Shown piece by piece: positions 40,627 to 48,377 of a stretch of DNA of 64,000 nt. Below the pieces are notes generated by a model, which was given only the letters and a program-made list of their open reading frames with translations, did not search any database and was not told the origin of the DNA. The stretch covers positions 62,001 through 126,000 of the forward strand of contig CAZUJF010000003.1 of NCBI GenBank assembly GCA_964619955.1, read 5' to 3'. The stretch comes from JACQFK01 sp964619955 (GTDB taxonomy: Bacteria > Planctomycetota > MHYJ01 > JACPRB01). A program made the position numbers and the translations under genes. Positions within the stretch are counted from its first letter, which is position 1. Every line of letters starts with the position of its first letter.

Positions 40627-40647
40627 TTCGGTATACGGTATACCGAA
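40627..40647. promoter_or_regulatory. Palindromic operator before the GntR gene
   Basis: TTCGGTATAC, one central base, then its reverse complement GTATACCGAA: perfect 10-bp half-sites around 40637. The core GGTATAC/GTATACC has the GTATAC element known for FCD-type GntR operators. It lies 14 nt upstream of the GntR ATG on the minus strand, overlapping the likely -10 region. The rest of 40614-40754 holds this operator and the -10 of the following HEAT gene. Confidence 0.85.
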
Positions 40648-40741
40648 TGTCCTTACGCGGCCGGTCGCGCCGGATTTTCAAGATTCAGGGTTCAAAGGCG
40701 CCGATGGCACAGGCGGGTCCGGCAGGTCGCGGGATTTGAGA

Positions 40742-40747
40742 TAGACT
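40742..40747 (+). promoter_or_regulatory. TAGACT -10-like box before the broken HEAT gene
   Basis: TAGACT, 7 nt, ATG 40755. No obvious -35 at the right distance. Confidence 0.35.
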
Positions 40748-40754
40748 TCGGGGA

Positions 40755-41692
40755 ATGGTCAAAAGACGAAATGCGGTTCTCCAGGATTTCATCGCGGGCT
40801 CGGCACCGCTCTCGAAGCTGCTTCGTCGGTCGGGTCTCAAACGCGGTCCAAAATGGCATGCAGCCGTTTCAAAGGTTGTCTCCCGAGTGCTGAAGCTTCC
40901 TCGCAAGCGGTCCGTGGGGGTTTTGACCGCTGCCCTTTCGGATCCTGACGCCTGGGTCGTCGTGTCAGCGGTTGAGGGCTTGGGAGATCTGCGGGCCAGA
41001 TCCGCCATTGCGCGCATGAGGGACCTGCGGCATCACCGGAAAGGGGTCGTCCGTCAGCAGCTTGCCGAGTCCTTTGCAAAGTTGGGAGGGCGAGCGGCGG
41101 AGGCGGGTCTCATGGACTGCTTCATGATAAGGACATTTTGGCAAGGAATGATGCGGTAGAGGGCCTTGGACTGTTTCGAGCCAGGAATGCTGCTGGTCTC
41201 CTGTGCCCAATACTGCTCAACGATCCAGTGTGGGTTGTCCGGGCTTCGGCGGCGGAATCCTTGGATTACATCCGGGCACCACGAACCTTGCCCTCCCTTC
41301 GGAGGGCGATGGGGGATCGCAACGCAGTCGTGCGGAGTTACGTGGCGCAAGCATTGGGTTATGCGGGAGACCAAGCCTCCCGGCCCCGATTTGAACGTCT
41401 TTCCCGGGGAAGGAATCCCCAAGACCGGCTGAGTGCTGCGGCGGGATTGTACCTTCTTGGCGACGATGTCCGATTGGCTGAAGTGGCTTCATTTCTCCAA
41501 GCCGAAGAATCCCGGCTTCAGTGCTCATGCACAAGCGTTCTTGTATGGATCGTTCGAGATCAGGACATCCCTCAAGCCAAGCGCTACCTGCGCGAAGCCA
41601 TTCGCGTCGAAAGGGAGCCTGCGACACGTGCCACCTTCAGGAGGGGGATTCGAGATTTGGACAGGTATCTCCGGAAGGGGCGAAATTCGTGA
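40755..41692 (+). pseudogene. HEAT-repeat protein interrupted by a 1-nt frameshift
   Basis: Two frames together make one HEAT/PBS-lyase-like protein of about 310 residues. Frame A (from 40755) runs LTAALSDPDAWVVVSAVEGLGDLRARSAI through RAAEAGLMDCF and then stops at 41159. Restoring one base between 41123 and 41124 gives ...LMDCF-HDKDILARNDAVEGLGLF, continuing in frame B (to 41692) through DPVWVVRASAAESLDYIR and GDRNAVVRSYVAQALGYA. A single lost C in TTC(C)ATG would explain it. The stretch is visibly less GC-rich than its neighbours. Either a recent pseudogene or an assembly error. Confidence 0.82.
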
Positions 41693-41735
41693 TCGCGGGT
41701 GAAGACATGGCCGGCGAAGGCCAACCCCACGAGTC

Positions 41736-41975
41736 TTAGAAGTGTTTCTTTGCGAAAGCCCGGCCGGAACCGGACTTCAGATAAAGTTCAAACGCTTCGG
41801 CCTTCCCCGCGTCCTCAAAATGAATCGCGACGACCACCTGCCATGGCCTGAACTTGACGGTATGCCCGGAGTCGGCAGAGTTGTGCTGTTTGAGCCTGGC
41901 CTCGAGATTCATCGTCCGCCCGACGTAGTAGCGTTCGGGATCCTTGAGGCTCTGCAGGATATAAACGATCGTCAT
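41736..41975 (-). CDS. Small GIY-YIG nuclease-domain protein
   Basis: 79 residues: MTIVYILQSLKDPERYYVGR (GIY-YIG core as VYI...YYVGRT), NLEARLKQHNSADSGHTVKFRPWQVV, and the catalytic Glu region KAEAFELYLKSGSGRAFAKKHF. This is the UPF0213-like stand-alone domain. ATG 41975 has GGAG 8 nt upstream; an in-frame ATG at 41981 is possible. The gene lies in the lower-GC patch between the broken HEAT gene and repeats adjoining tRNA-Arg. Confidence 0.85.
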   Translation of the reverse strand: MTIVYILQSLKDPERYYVGRTMNLEARLKQHNSADSGHTVKFRPWQVVVAIHFEDAGKAEAFELYLKSGSGRAFAKKHF

Positions 41976-41997
41976 CAGCATACTCCAGAGAAGAGTC

Positions 41998-42068
41998 ATC
42001 ACGCCGAAATTGGGTAGGCCGGCATTGTATTTGCGCACCATGAGCGGGGGCAATCACGCCGAAGCTGG
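41998..42068. repeat. Short direct repeats upstream of the GIY-YIG gene
   Basis: ATCACGCCGAAATTGG (41998-42013) and ATCACGCCGAAGCTGG (42053-42068) are near-identical direct repeats 55 bp apart. Their CGCCGAAGC core recurs in the hairpin at 42111-42137. Confidence 0.55.
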
Positions 42069-42110
42069 CCGGATTGAGAAGCCCGCCTTCGCGCATCTTT
42101 TGGGGTTGGC

Positions 42111-42152
42111 GCTTCGGCGGGGGCATCCCGCCGAAGCTCGCCTTGGGCGAGC
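42111..42152. repeat. Double hairpin next to tRNA-Arg
   Basis: GCTTCGGCGGG (42111-42121) pairs with CCCGCCGAAGC (42127-42137) across 5 nt; overlapping it, GCTCGCC (42136-42142) pairs with GGCGAGC (42146-42152) across TTG. The array sits 9 nt past the tRNA CCA end on the minus strand. It could terminate the tRNA transcript or be a REP-like repeat tied to the GIY-YIG gene. Confidence 0.65.
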
Positions 42153-42161
42153 GAAGGCGGA

Positions 42162-42238
42162 TGGTATGCCCGGCAGGAGTTGAACCTGCAACCCCCTGGT
42201 TCGTAGCCAGGTACTCTATCCAGTTGAGCTACGGGCAC
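42162..42238 (-). tRNA. tRNA-Arg (ACG), CCA encoded
   Basis: Reading on the minus strand: acceptor GTGCCCG pairs with CGGGCAT (one G-U), D-arm with GCTCAACTGGATAGAGT, anticodon stem CCTGG/CCAGG around loop CTACGAA, so anticodon ACG, T-arm GCAGG-TTCAACT-CCTGC, discriminator A and an encoded CCA (42164-42162). ACG is the inosine-modified Arg isoacceptor that reads CGN codons. Confidence 0.95.
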
Positions 42239-42258
42239 CCGTTGCTGGTGAGGGCGGT

Positions 42259-42286
42259 AGTTTACATGCACGAGCCTTCTTTTCAA
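42259..42286 (-). promoter_or_regulatory. Promoter of tRNA-Arg (TTGAAA-N16-TAAACT)
   Basis: Minus strand: TTGAAA (42286-42281), 16-nt spacer, TAAACT (42264-42259), ending about 20 nt before the tRNA 5' end at 42238. Confidence 0.65.
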
Positions 42287-42301
42287 GCCTGAATGCGTGC
42301 G

Positions 42302-42326
42302 CCCCCATGGCGGTCCCATATGGGGG
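42302..42326. repeat. Small inverted repeat CCCCCAT/ATGGGGG
   Basis: CCCCCAT (42302-42308) and ATGGGGG (42320-42326) form a 7-bp stem with an 11-nt loop; CCCATATGGG (42315-42324) inside is itself a palindrome. It lies between the divergent tRNA and zinc-ribbon promoters and may bind a regulator. Confidence 0.35.
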
Positions 42327-42343
42327 TCTCATGCACTATTGTC

Positions 42344-42371
42344 TTGATCCGACCCCGGCAGGCCCTATCAT
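42344..42371 (+). promoter_or_regulatory. Promoter of the small zinc-ribbon gene (TTGATC-N16-TATCAT)
   Basis: TTGATC (42344-42349), 16 nt, TATCAT (42366-42371), then about 29 nt with a Shine-Dalgarno GAGGGGG before ATG 42401. Confidence 0.55.
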
Positions 42372-42400
42372 GGGCTGCAGGTTTGAGGGGGTCGATGGGT

Positions 42401-42601
42401 ATGGGAAACGAACTGACCGGCGACACCGCCGTCTTGTCCATCACGTGTCCTTCGTGCGGCGAGGTTTATGACAGCGCCGAGACCGTGGGCCGCGTGCTGC
42501 GCAACAACGGCTTCTGCGTCAACATCACCTGCCTCCAGGATCTCACCCACGAATCCCTCGACGAGATCGCCCGCCGCAAGAACCGGCGGCAGAGCGACTG
42601 A
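42401..42601 (+). CDS. Small Cys-rich (zinc-ribbon-like) protein, unknown
   Basis: 66 residues with ITCPSCGEVYDSAETVGRVL then NGFCVNITCLQDL: CxxC followed by two further Cys, enough for one zinc site. The C-terminus is basic (ARRKNRRQSD). ATG 42395 is the alternative start; 42401 has better spacing from GAGGGGG. No family recognised. Confidence 0.55.
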   Translation: MGNELTGDTAVLSITCPSCGEVYDSAETVGRVLRNNGFCVNITCLQDLTHESLDEIARRKNRRQSD

Positions 42602-42636
42602 CGCCCCCGGCGACCTATCCTGACTCCGGCCTCCGC

Positions 42637-42642
42637 TATACT
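42637..42642 (+). promoter_or_regulatory. TATACT -10-like box 9 nt before addB
   Basis: TATACT then 9 nt and ATG 42652. No recognisable -35. Confidence 0.45.
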
Positions 42643-42651
42643 GTCCCCCGG

Positions 42652-45543
42652 ATGGACCTCATCAGCGGCCCCTTCCGTCCCGCGCTGGAAGGCGCCTTCC
42701 GCGATCTCTTCGCGCGGCTGCGACGGACGGAGCCGCTCGCACCCCTGGCCGTCGTCGCCCCCTCGCAGCGCCTGGCGGAACACCTCAAACTCCTCGCCCT
42801 GCAGGCCGTCCCGGAGGGCTTCGCCGCCGTCCGCTTCCACAACCTCTTCACGTTCGCGCGCACGATCTACGACGAGGCCGTCTCCGGCTTCACGCTGCTG
42901 CTCGACGACCTCGTCCCCGAGCGCCTCGTCCGCGCCATCCTCCGGCGGCATTTCTCCGACACGCCCTACCTCTCCCGCGCCGCGATGGCGCCCGGCGCGC
43001 TGCTCTCCGCGCTGCGGCAGCTGAAAGCGGGGGCCGTGGACCCCGACCGCGCCCTCGAGGCCCTGAAGGAGGGGGAACTCGGGACCGAGGAGGCGCCGAA
43101 ACTCGCGGAGCTGCTGTCGCTTCACAAACGCTACGCCGAGGAGCTGCGCCGCCGCAAACTGCATGAACACTCCGACGTCGTGCGCCTCGCCGTCGAACAC
43201 GCGGACGCGAGCCGTTCGCTGGGCGCCCTTAAACACGTGATCTACTACGGCTTCACGGAACTGGATCAGAACCAGATCGCGCTGCTGGAGAAGGTCCGGC
43301 GGCGGGTGCCGGCCACCGTGTTCTTCCCCTATCAGGACACGCCCGGCTACGTCTTCACGAAGGAATTCCTGGAGACGGTGATCGCGCCGCTCGCGGAGAC
43401 GAAGCGCCGCGTCGAGGAAACCGCGCCGCCGCCGCGGGTCCGGCAGCTGTCCACCTCCGGCGCCCGCGACGAAGTCTGGGCCGCCGCGAAGGAGATCCTG
43501 CGCTTCGCCGGACAGGGCGTCCCCTACGAGCGCATCGGGCTCGTGGGCCGGACGCTGGAGCCCTATCTGGACATCATCGACAGCGTCTTCCGCGCCCATC
43601 ACATCCCCTGGGTCTCGAGCGCGCGGCGGCCGCTCGCGCACGATCCCCGCGTCAAGGCGGCGCGGCTGCTCTTTACGCTCGAGGGCTTCGATCGCGCGGC
43701 CGTGCTCGACTTCCTCCGCTCGCCGTTCGTGAAGGACAAGACGGGGGACCGCGAACTCTGGGACCAGGCCTCCCGTCACATGGGCATCGGCCACGGCGCG
43801 GAGGAGTGGCGGCGCCGCCTGGGCGCGGAGCGGGGGAAGGACTACGTCCACTCCATCGGCCCGCGGGCGGGGGCGAAGGCGTTCACGCTGCCGCGCGCGG
43901 AAGTCGGAGCCTTCTGGGAAGCGGTCGAGGCGCTGCTGGACGCGCCGCCGCCTCCGGAGCAGGGCTGGAAGGCCTATTCCGACTGGGCGCTGGCGCGGCA
44001 CGCTCAGTTTCTCGAGCCGGATCCGCGGGTCGAGGGGGCGTTGCGTTCACTCGGCCGCCTGGAGGGCTTCGCGCTGGACGAGCCGCTCGAGGCGCTGCTC
44101 GAGGCGCTGGAGGAACTCTCGGAGCCCGCGGGCACGCCGGGTCTGGCCGGAGTCAGGGTCTTCGACGCGATGGCGGCGCGCGGCTGCACCTTCGACGCCC
44201 TCGTCGTGATCGGCCTCAACGAGAAGGTCTTCCCGCGCTTTATTCTTGAGGACCCCTTCCTGCGCGACGCGGTGCGCGCCCGCTTCGAATTCCGCCTGGG
44301 CAACCGCATCCCGCTCAAGCTGCGCGGCTATGACGAGGAGCGGCTCCTCTTCACGATGCTGGAGAGTTCGGCGCCGGACCTCGTGTTCATCCACCAGCGC
44401 TCGGACGAGAAGGGGCGCCTGAAGATCCCCTCGCCGTTCCTGCCGCTGGCGGAATCGCGCTCCATTCCGCGGCGTCCCTCCGAACGCTTCGGGGAAACCG
44501 ACTTTTCGCTGCTCACGCCGCGCGAAGCGGCCCTGCACACGCGGCAGGGCGAGGCGCTGGGCCGCGCGTCGGGGCAGGGCGTGGCGGGCCTGGTGGACGC
44601 CCTCGCGTTCCTGAAGGAGATCGAGACGCGCGGGAAGCTGACGGCGTACGACGGGGTCGTGGACACCCGGACCTATTGGCCGCAGCTCGCGGGGTTCGGG
44701 ATCTCGCCCACGGCGCTGGAGCGGCTCGCGGAATGCCCCTTCAAGTTCTACGCGCAGGGCCCGCTGGGGCTCGAAGAGCTCGAGGAGCCCGAAGGGGAGT
44801 CGATGCTCTCGCCGCTCGAGGTGGGCGAAATCTACCACGACATCCTGGAGCAATACCACCGCAAGGGCGGCCTCGAGCGGCAGCTCGCCGAGGGCTTCGC
44901 GCGCTTTGAGGCGTCGAGGTCCATCCGCTACCCGGTCCTCTGGGAGGTGGAGAAGGACCGCATCGGGAAGATCCTCAGCGCCGTGGTGCAGGCCGACGAC
45001 GTCAGCTTCTTCAAGCCGAAGGACTTCGAAGTCGAGCTGAAGGCCGAACTGCCGATCGAGGCGGGCGGGCGCAAGTCCGTGCTGTTCCGCGGCTTCGCGG
45101 ACCGGCTGGACGTCGCGAAGGACGGCTCGTTCCGCGTGGTGGACTACAAACGCAGCGGAAAGAAGTATTCCCTGAAGATGGAGACGGGGGTTTTCAAGAA
45201 GGGGACCTACCTGCAGCCGCCGCTGTATTTCCTGCTCGCCCAAAAACAGCTCAACGCCCCGGCGGCCACGTCGCGCTTCGTCTACTACTTCCTCGAGGAG
45301 GCCTTCGAGGGGGGCAAGTGGCAGCGGGAGCTCAGCGGCGAAATGTGGGAGGAGCGCCCGCTCTTCGAGGCGCACCTGAAACGCTATCTCGAACGCATCT
45401 CCCGCGGGGAATTCATCATCCGTCCCGGCCGCTACTGCGGCTACTGCGATTTCAAGACGCTCTGCCGCAAGTCGCATCGTCCCACCGTGCTGCGCGCGGA
45501 GGAAGCCGACGACAAGCTTCCGGAATCGGAGGCGGAGGCGTGA
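42652..45543 (+). CDS. addB: AddB-like helicase-nuclease subunit with Fe-S PD-(D/E)XK nuclease
   Basis: 963 residues. A long inactive-helicase-like body (no Walker A; begins LAVVAPSQRLAEHLK) is followed by a C-terminal PD-(D/E)XK nuclease domain (about 690-945; DGSFRVVDYKRSGKK holds the D...DYK motif). Cys in LAECPFKFYAQ (about 696) and CGYCDFKTLC (about 928-937) give the four-Cys iron-sulfur clamp of AddB-type nucleases. With AddA it would resect double-strand DNA ends for recombination. It overlaps addA by GTGA. Confidence 0.82.
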   Translation: MDLISGPFRPALEGAFRDLFARLRRTEPLAPLAVVAPSQRLAEHLKLLALQAVPEGFAAVRFHNLFTFARTIYDEAVSGFTLLLDDLVPERLVRAILRRHFSDTPYLSRAAMAPGALLSALRQLKAGAVDPDRALEALKEGELGTEEAPKLAELLSLHKRYAEELRRRKLHEHSDVVRLAVEHADASRSLGALKHVIYYGFTELDQNQIALLEKVRRRVPATVFFPYQDTPGYVFTKEFLETVIAPLAETKRRVEETAPPPRVRQLSTSGARDEVWAAAKEILRFAGQGVPYERIGLVGRTLEPYLDIIDSVFRAHHIPWVSSARRPLAHDPRVKAARLLFTLEGFDRAAVLDFLRSPFVKDKTGDRELWDQASRHMGIGHGAEEWRRRLGAERGKDYVHSIGPRAGAKAFTLPRAEVGAFWEAVEALLDAPPPPEQGWKAYSDWALARHAQFLEPDPRVEGALRSLGRLEGFALDEPLEALLEALEELSEPAGTPGLAGVRVFDAMAARGCTFDALVVIGLNEKVFPRFILEDPFLRDAVRARFEFRLGNRIPLKLRGYDEERLLFTMLESSAPDLVFIHQRSDEKGRLKIPSPFLPLAESRSIPRRPSERFGETDFSLLTPREAALHTRQGEALGRASGQGVAGLVDALAFLKEIETRGKLTAYDGVVDTRTYWPQLAGFGISPTALERLAECPFKFYAQGPLGLEELEEPEGESMLSPLEVGEIYHDILEQYHRKGGLERQLAEGFARFEASRSIRYPVLWEVEKDRIGKILSAVVQADDVSFFKPKDFEVELKAELPIEAGGRKSVLFRGFADRLDVAKDGSFRVVDYKRSGKKYSLKMETGVFKKGTYLQPPLYFLLAQKQLNAPAATSRFVYYFLEEAFEGGKWQRELSGEMWEERPLFEAHLKRYLERISRGEFIIRPGRYCGYCDFKTLCRKSHRPTVLRAEEADDKLPESEAEA

Positions 45544-48374
45544 GTCCGCGCGCCCGTCCCGGGGACCAGGAGGAGCGCGACCGCGCCGTGATGTCGAGGG
45601 CCAGCCTCGCGGTGACGGCGGGCGCGGGCACGGGCAAGACCACGCTGCTCGTCGCCAAGATCCTCCACAAGGTCGTGGAGGAGCAGGTCCCGATCGAACG
45701 CATCCTCGCGCTCACGTTCACCGAGAAGGCGGCGAACGAGATGCGGATGCGGCTCGGACGCGAGCTGCGTCTGATCGGGAAGGAAGCCGGTCTCGAGCGC
45801 TCGGAGATCGGGACCATCCACAGCTTCTGCGCGCACGTGCTGCGGCAGTTCCCGGTGGAGGCGGGGGTGGCGCCGGACTTCCAGGTGGACGAGGGCACGG
45901 TGTTCCGGCGTCGCTTCGACGAGGCCTGGCCGCGCTGGCTGGACCGGGAGCTCGGCCCCGGGGCACGGCGGCCCCGGATCTGGAAGGAGCTGCTCTCGAG
46001 CGTCGATCTCAAACACCTGAGGGCGCTGGCGGAGGGGCTGGCGTCGTTCGGGGTGCCGGCCGCGCGGAAGAGCGGCGAGCGGATGCTGGCGGGCTTCGTG
46101 ACGGAGCTCTCGGCGAAGGTCCCCAAGCTTGCGGCCTCGCTCCGGCAGGAGAAGGAGCCGCAGAAGACCATCAAAGGCGGGCCGGTCGAGCAGGCGGCGC
46201 TCAAGCTCTCGCACGACGTCGCCCGCATCGACGAGGGGCTGGTGGAGCAGGCCGTGAGGTTGGCGGACGAATTCGCCGTCGAATTCCGCCGGGACTTTCT
46301 CAAGGCGGGCTGGATCTCTTTCGACGGCATCCTGCTGCTCGTGCACGACCTGCTGAAGAACGACGCGTTCCCCGGCGTGCGCGAGATCCTGCGCGCGAAA
46401 TACTCGTGCATCCTCGTGGACGAGGTGCAGGACACCGATCCCGTGCAGGGCGAGATCATCCGGCTGCTCTGCGAAGACGACACGGGCCGCCTTGTCCCGG
46501 GCAAGCTCTTCCTGGTGGGCGATCCCAAGCAGTCCATCTACAGCTTCCGCGGCGCGGACATCATCGCGTACCAGGGGCTGGTGCAGCGCGTGCTCGACGA
46601 GGGGGGCGAGAAGGTGGTGCTGCGCACCAACTTCCGCAGCCACGGAAGGATCCTGGACCTCGTCAACGCGGTCTTCTCCCGGGTGATCGTCGAGAACGGG
46701 GCCCTGCAGCCGCGCTACGAGCCGATCGAGCCCGCCGCGGACGCCGAGCAGAAGTACGAGGACCCGACCCTCCAGGCCGTGCTGGTGGAGGACGCCTCGG
46801 CGGGCGACTCCCGGGAGGTCGAGGCGCGCGAGGTCGCGGCGTGGATCGAGCGCCGGCCCGAGGGGCTGCGCTTCAAGGATGTCGCGATCCTGCTGCGCTC
46901 GCTGGTGGACGTCGGGGGCTACCTGGACGCCCTGCGCGCGAAGGGGATCCCCTACGTCGTGGAGGGGGAGAAGTATTTCTACGGGACCTCGGAGGTCGTC
47001 GACTTCGTCAACGTGCTGCGGGCGGTCGCGAATCCGCACGACCGGGTCGCGGTGGCGGGCGTGCTGCGCTCCCCGTACGGAGGCGTGAGCGACGCGGAGA
47101 TCTACGAGCGGCGCAAGTCCCTGGACTACCGTCTCGAATCCCCCTGGCCCGTCTTCGGCCTGCTGCGCCGCTGGAACGCCGAGGCGGGGCGGGTGGGCGT
47201 GGGGGCGCTGCTGGAGCGCATCCTGGAGGAGAGCCGCGCGCTCGAGATCGCGCAGGCGGGCTATCACGGCGAGCAGGGGGCGGCGAACCTGCTGAAGCTC
47301 TGCGCGAAGGCGGCGGAGCTCGAGGCGACGGGCGGCTGCACGCTGCGCGAATTCCTCGACCGCGCCCGGCAGGCGGTGCGCGAACTGGAGGAGGAGGGCG
47401 AGAGCCCGCTCGCCGACGACACGATCGACGCCGTGAAGGTGCTCTCCATCCACCGGTCCAAGGGCCTGGAGTTCCCGGTGGTGATCCTCCCGGACCTGCA
47501 TCGGATGAAGTCCGCGCGGGAAACGCCGGTGCTCCGCTTCGACTGGACCTCGGGGACGCTGGGCGTGAAGCTCGGCGAGGTCCTGAACTCCGGAGCCGCG
47601 GCGCTGGCCCACCTGGACCGCGAGCGCGAGCGCGAGGAATGGCGGCGCCTGCTCTACGTCGCCGTCACGCGGACGGAGCAGATCCTCGTCCTGCTCGGCA
47701 GCGCGTCGGCCAAGGAGGAGAGTTTCCTCGGGCTGCTCCAGGAGGATTTCAAGAGCCGCGTGCGGGTGAAGACGGTCCCGTACCAGCGGGCGCCCCATGT
47801 CGCGCCCCCGCCGTCGGAGAAACCCGCGACGGTGGATTGGGCGGGCTTCGTAAAGGTCTGGCGGGAGCGGGAGACGCGGTCGCGTCCGCCGGAGCGCCTC
47901 ACGAGTCCGACGAAGCTCGAGGAGCACGACAAGGCGACGCCGCTGGAGCTGACGGAGGGCCCCCGCGGCCTGCCGCGCGGCGCCGAGGTGGGGGTGGTCT
48001 GCCATCAGGTCCTCGAACAGCTGGATTTCAAGGCGCCGCAGGTGCCGGAGCGGACGGATCCCGAGGCGGCCGCCCTCCTGGAGAAGTTCTTCAAGAGCGC
48101 GCCCTTCAAGGAGCTCGCGAAGGCGGAGATCCTCGCGCGCGAACTGCCCTTCCTGCTGCCGCGGGACGGGCGCGTCGTGCAGGGGGTGATCGACGTGGTC
48201 TACCGCAGCGGCGGAAAGCTCGTCGTGGCGGACTACAAGACGGATACAATCCTGAAACCGGAGGTCTACGGGCTGATCCGCGACCTGTACACGGAGGCCG
48301 TCCGGCGGGCGCTGGGGGAGGATCCCGTGTTCAAGCTGGTCTACCTGAGGCACGGCAAGAGCGTGACGGTCTAA
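45540..48374 (+). CDS. addA: AddA-like UvrD-family helicase-nuclease
   Basis: 944 residues, GTG start in the addB stop. Walker A AVTAGAGTGKTTLLVAK (about 27-43), helicase motif Ia LALTFTEKAANEM, Walker B-type ILVDEVQDTDPVQGEII, motif III GDPKQSIYSFRGAD, motif IV VLRTNFRSH, motifs V/VI STHRSKGLEFPVVIL-like (LSIHRSKGLEFP) and EWRRLLYVAVTRTEQ. C-terminal nuclease VIDVVYRSGGKLVVADYKTD. Completes an AddAB-type end-processing machine. Confidence 0.92.
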   Translation: MSPRARPGDQEERDRAVMSRASLAVTAGAGTGKTTLLVAKILHKVVEEQVPIERILALTFTEKAANEMRMRLGRELRLIGKEAGLERSEIGTIHSFCAHVLRQFPVEAGVAPDFQVDEGTVFRRRFDEAWPRWLDRELGPGARRPRIWKELLSSVDLKHLRALAEGLASFGVPAARKSGERMLAGFVTELSAKVPKLAASLRQEKEPQKTIKGGPVEQAALKLSHDVARIDEGLVEQAVRLADEFAVEFRRDFLKAGWISFDGILLLVHDLLKNDAFPGVREILRAKYSCILVDEVQDTDPVQGEIIRLLCEDDTGRLVPGKLFLVGDPKQSIYSFRGADIIAYQGLVQRVLDEGGEKVVLRTNFRSHGRILDLVNAVFSRVIVENGALQPRYEPIEPAADAEQKYEDPTLQAVLVEDASAGDSREVEAREVAAWIERRPEGLRFKDVAILLRSLVDVGGYLDALRAKGIPYVVEGEKYFYGTSEVVDFVNVLRAVANPHDRVAVAGVLRSPYGGVSDAEIYERRKSLDYRLESPWPVFGLLRRWNAEAGRVGVGALLERILEESRALEIAQAGYHGEQGAANLLKLCAKAAELEATGGCTLREFLDRARQAVRELEEEGESPLADDTIDAVKVLSIHRSKGLEFPVVILPDLHRMKSARETPVLRFDWTSGTLGVKLGEVLNSGAAALAHLDREREREEWRRLLYVAVTRTEQILVLLGSASAKEESFLGLLQEDFKSRVRVKTVPYQRAPHVAPPPSEKPATVDWAGFVKVWRERETRSRPPERLTSPTKLEEHDKATPLELTEGPRGLPRGAEVGVVCHQVLEQLDFKAPQVPERTDPEAAALLEKFFKSAPFKELAKAEILARELPFLLPRDGRVVQGVIDVVYRSGGKLVVADYKTDTILKPEVYGLIRDLYTEAVRRALGEDPVFKLVYLRHGKSVTV

Positions 48375-48377
48375 GAG

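Noticed and set aside
41999..42319. 106-residue minus-strand ORF containing VAQLDRVPGYEPGGCRFNSC
   Set aside because: This is translation through tRNA-Arg(ACG) itself, a well-known false-gene signature; the tRNA fold explains the sequence.
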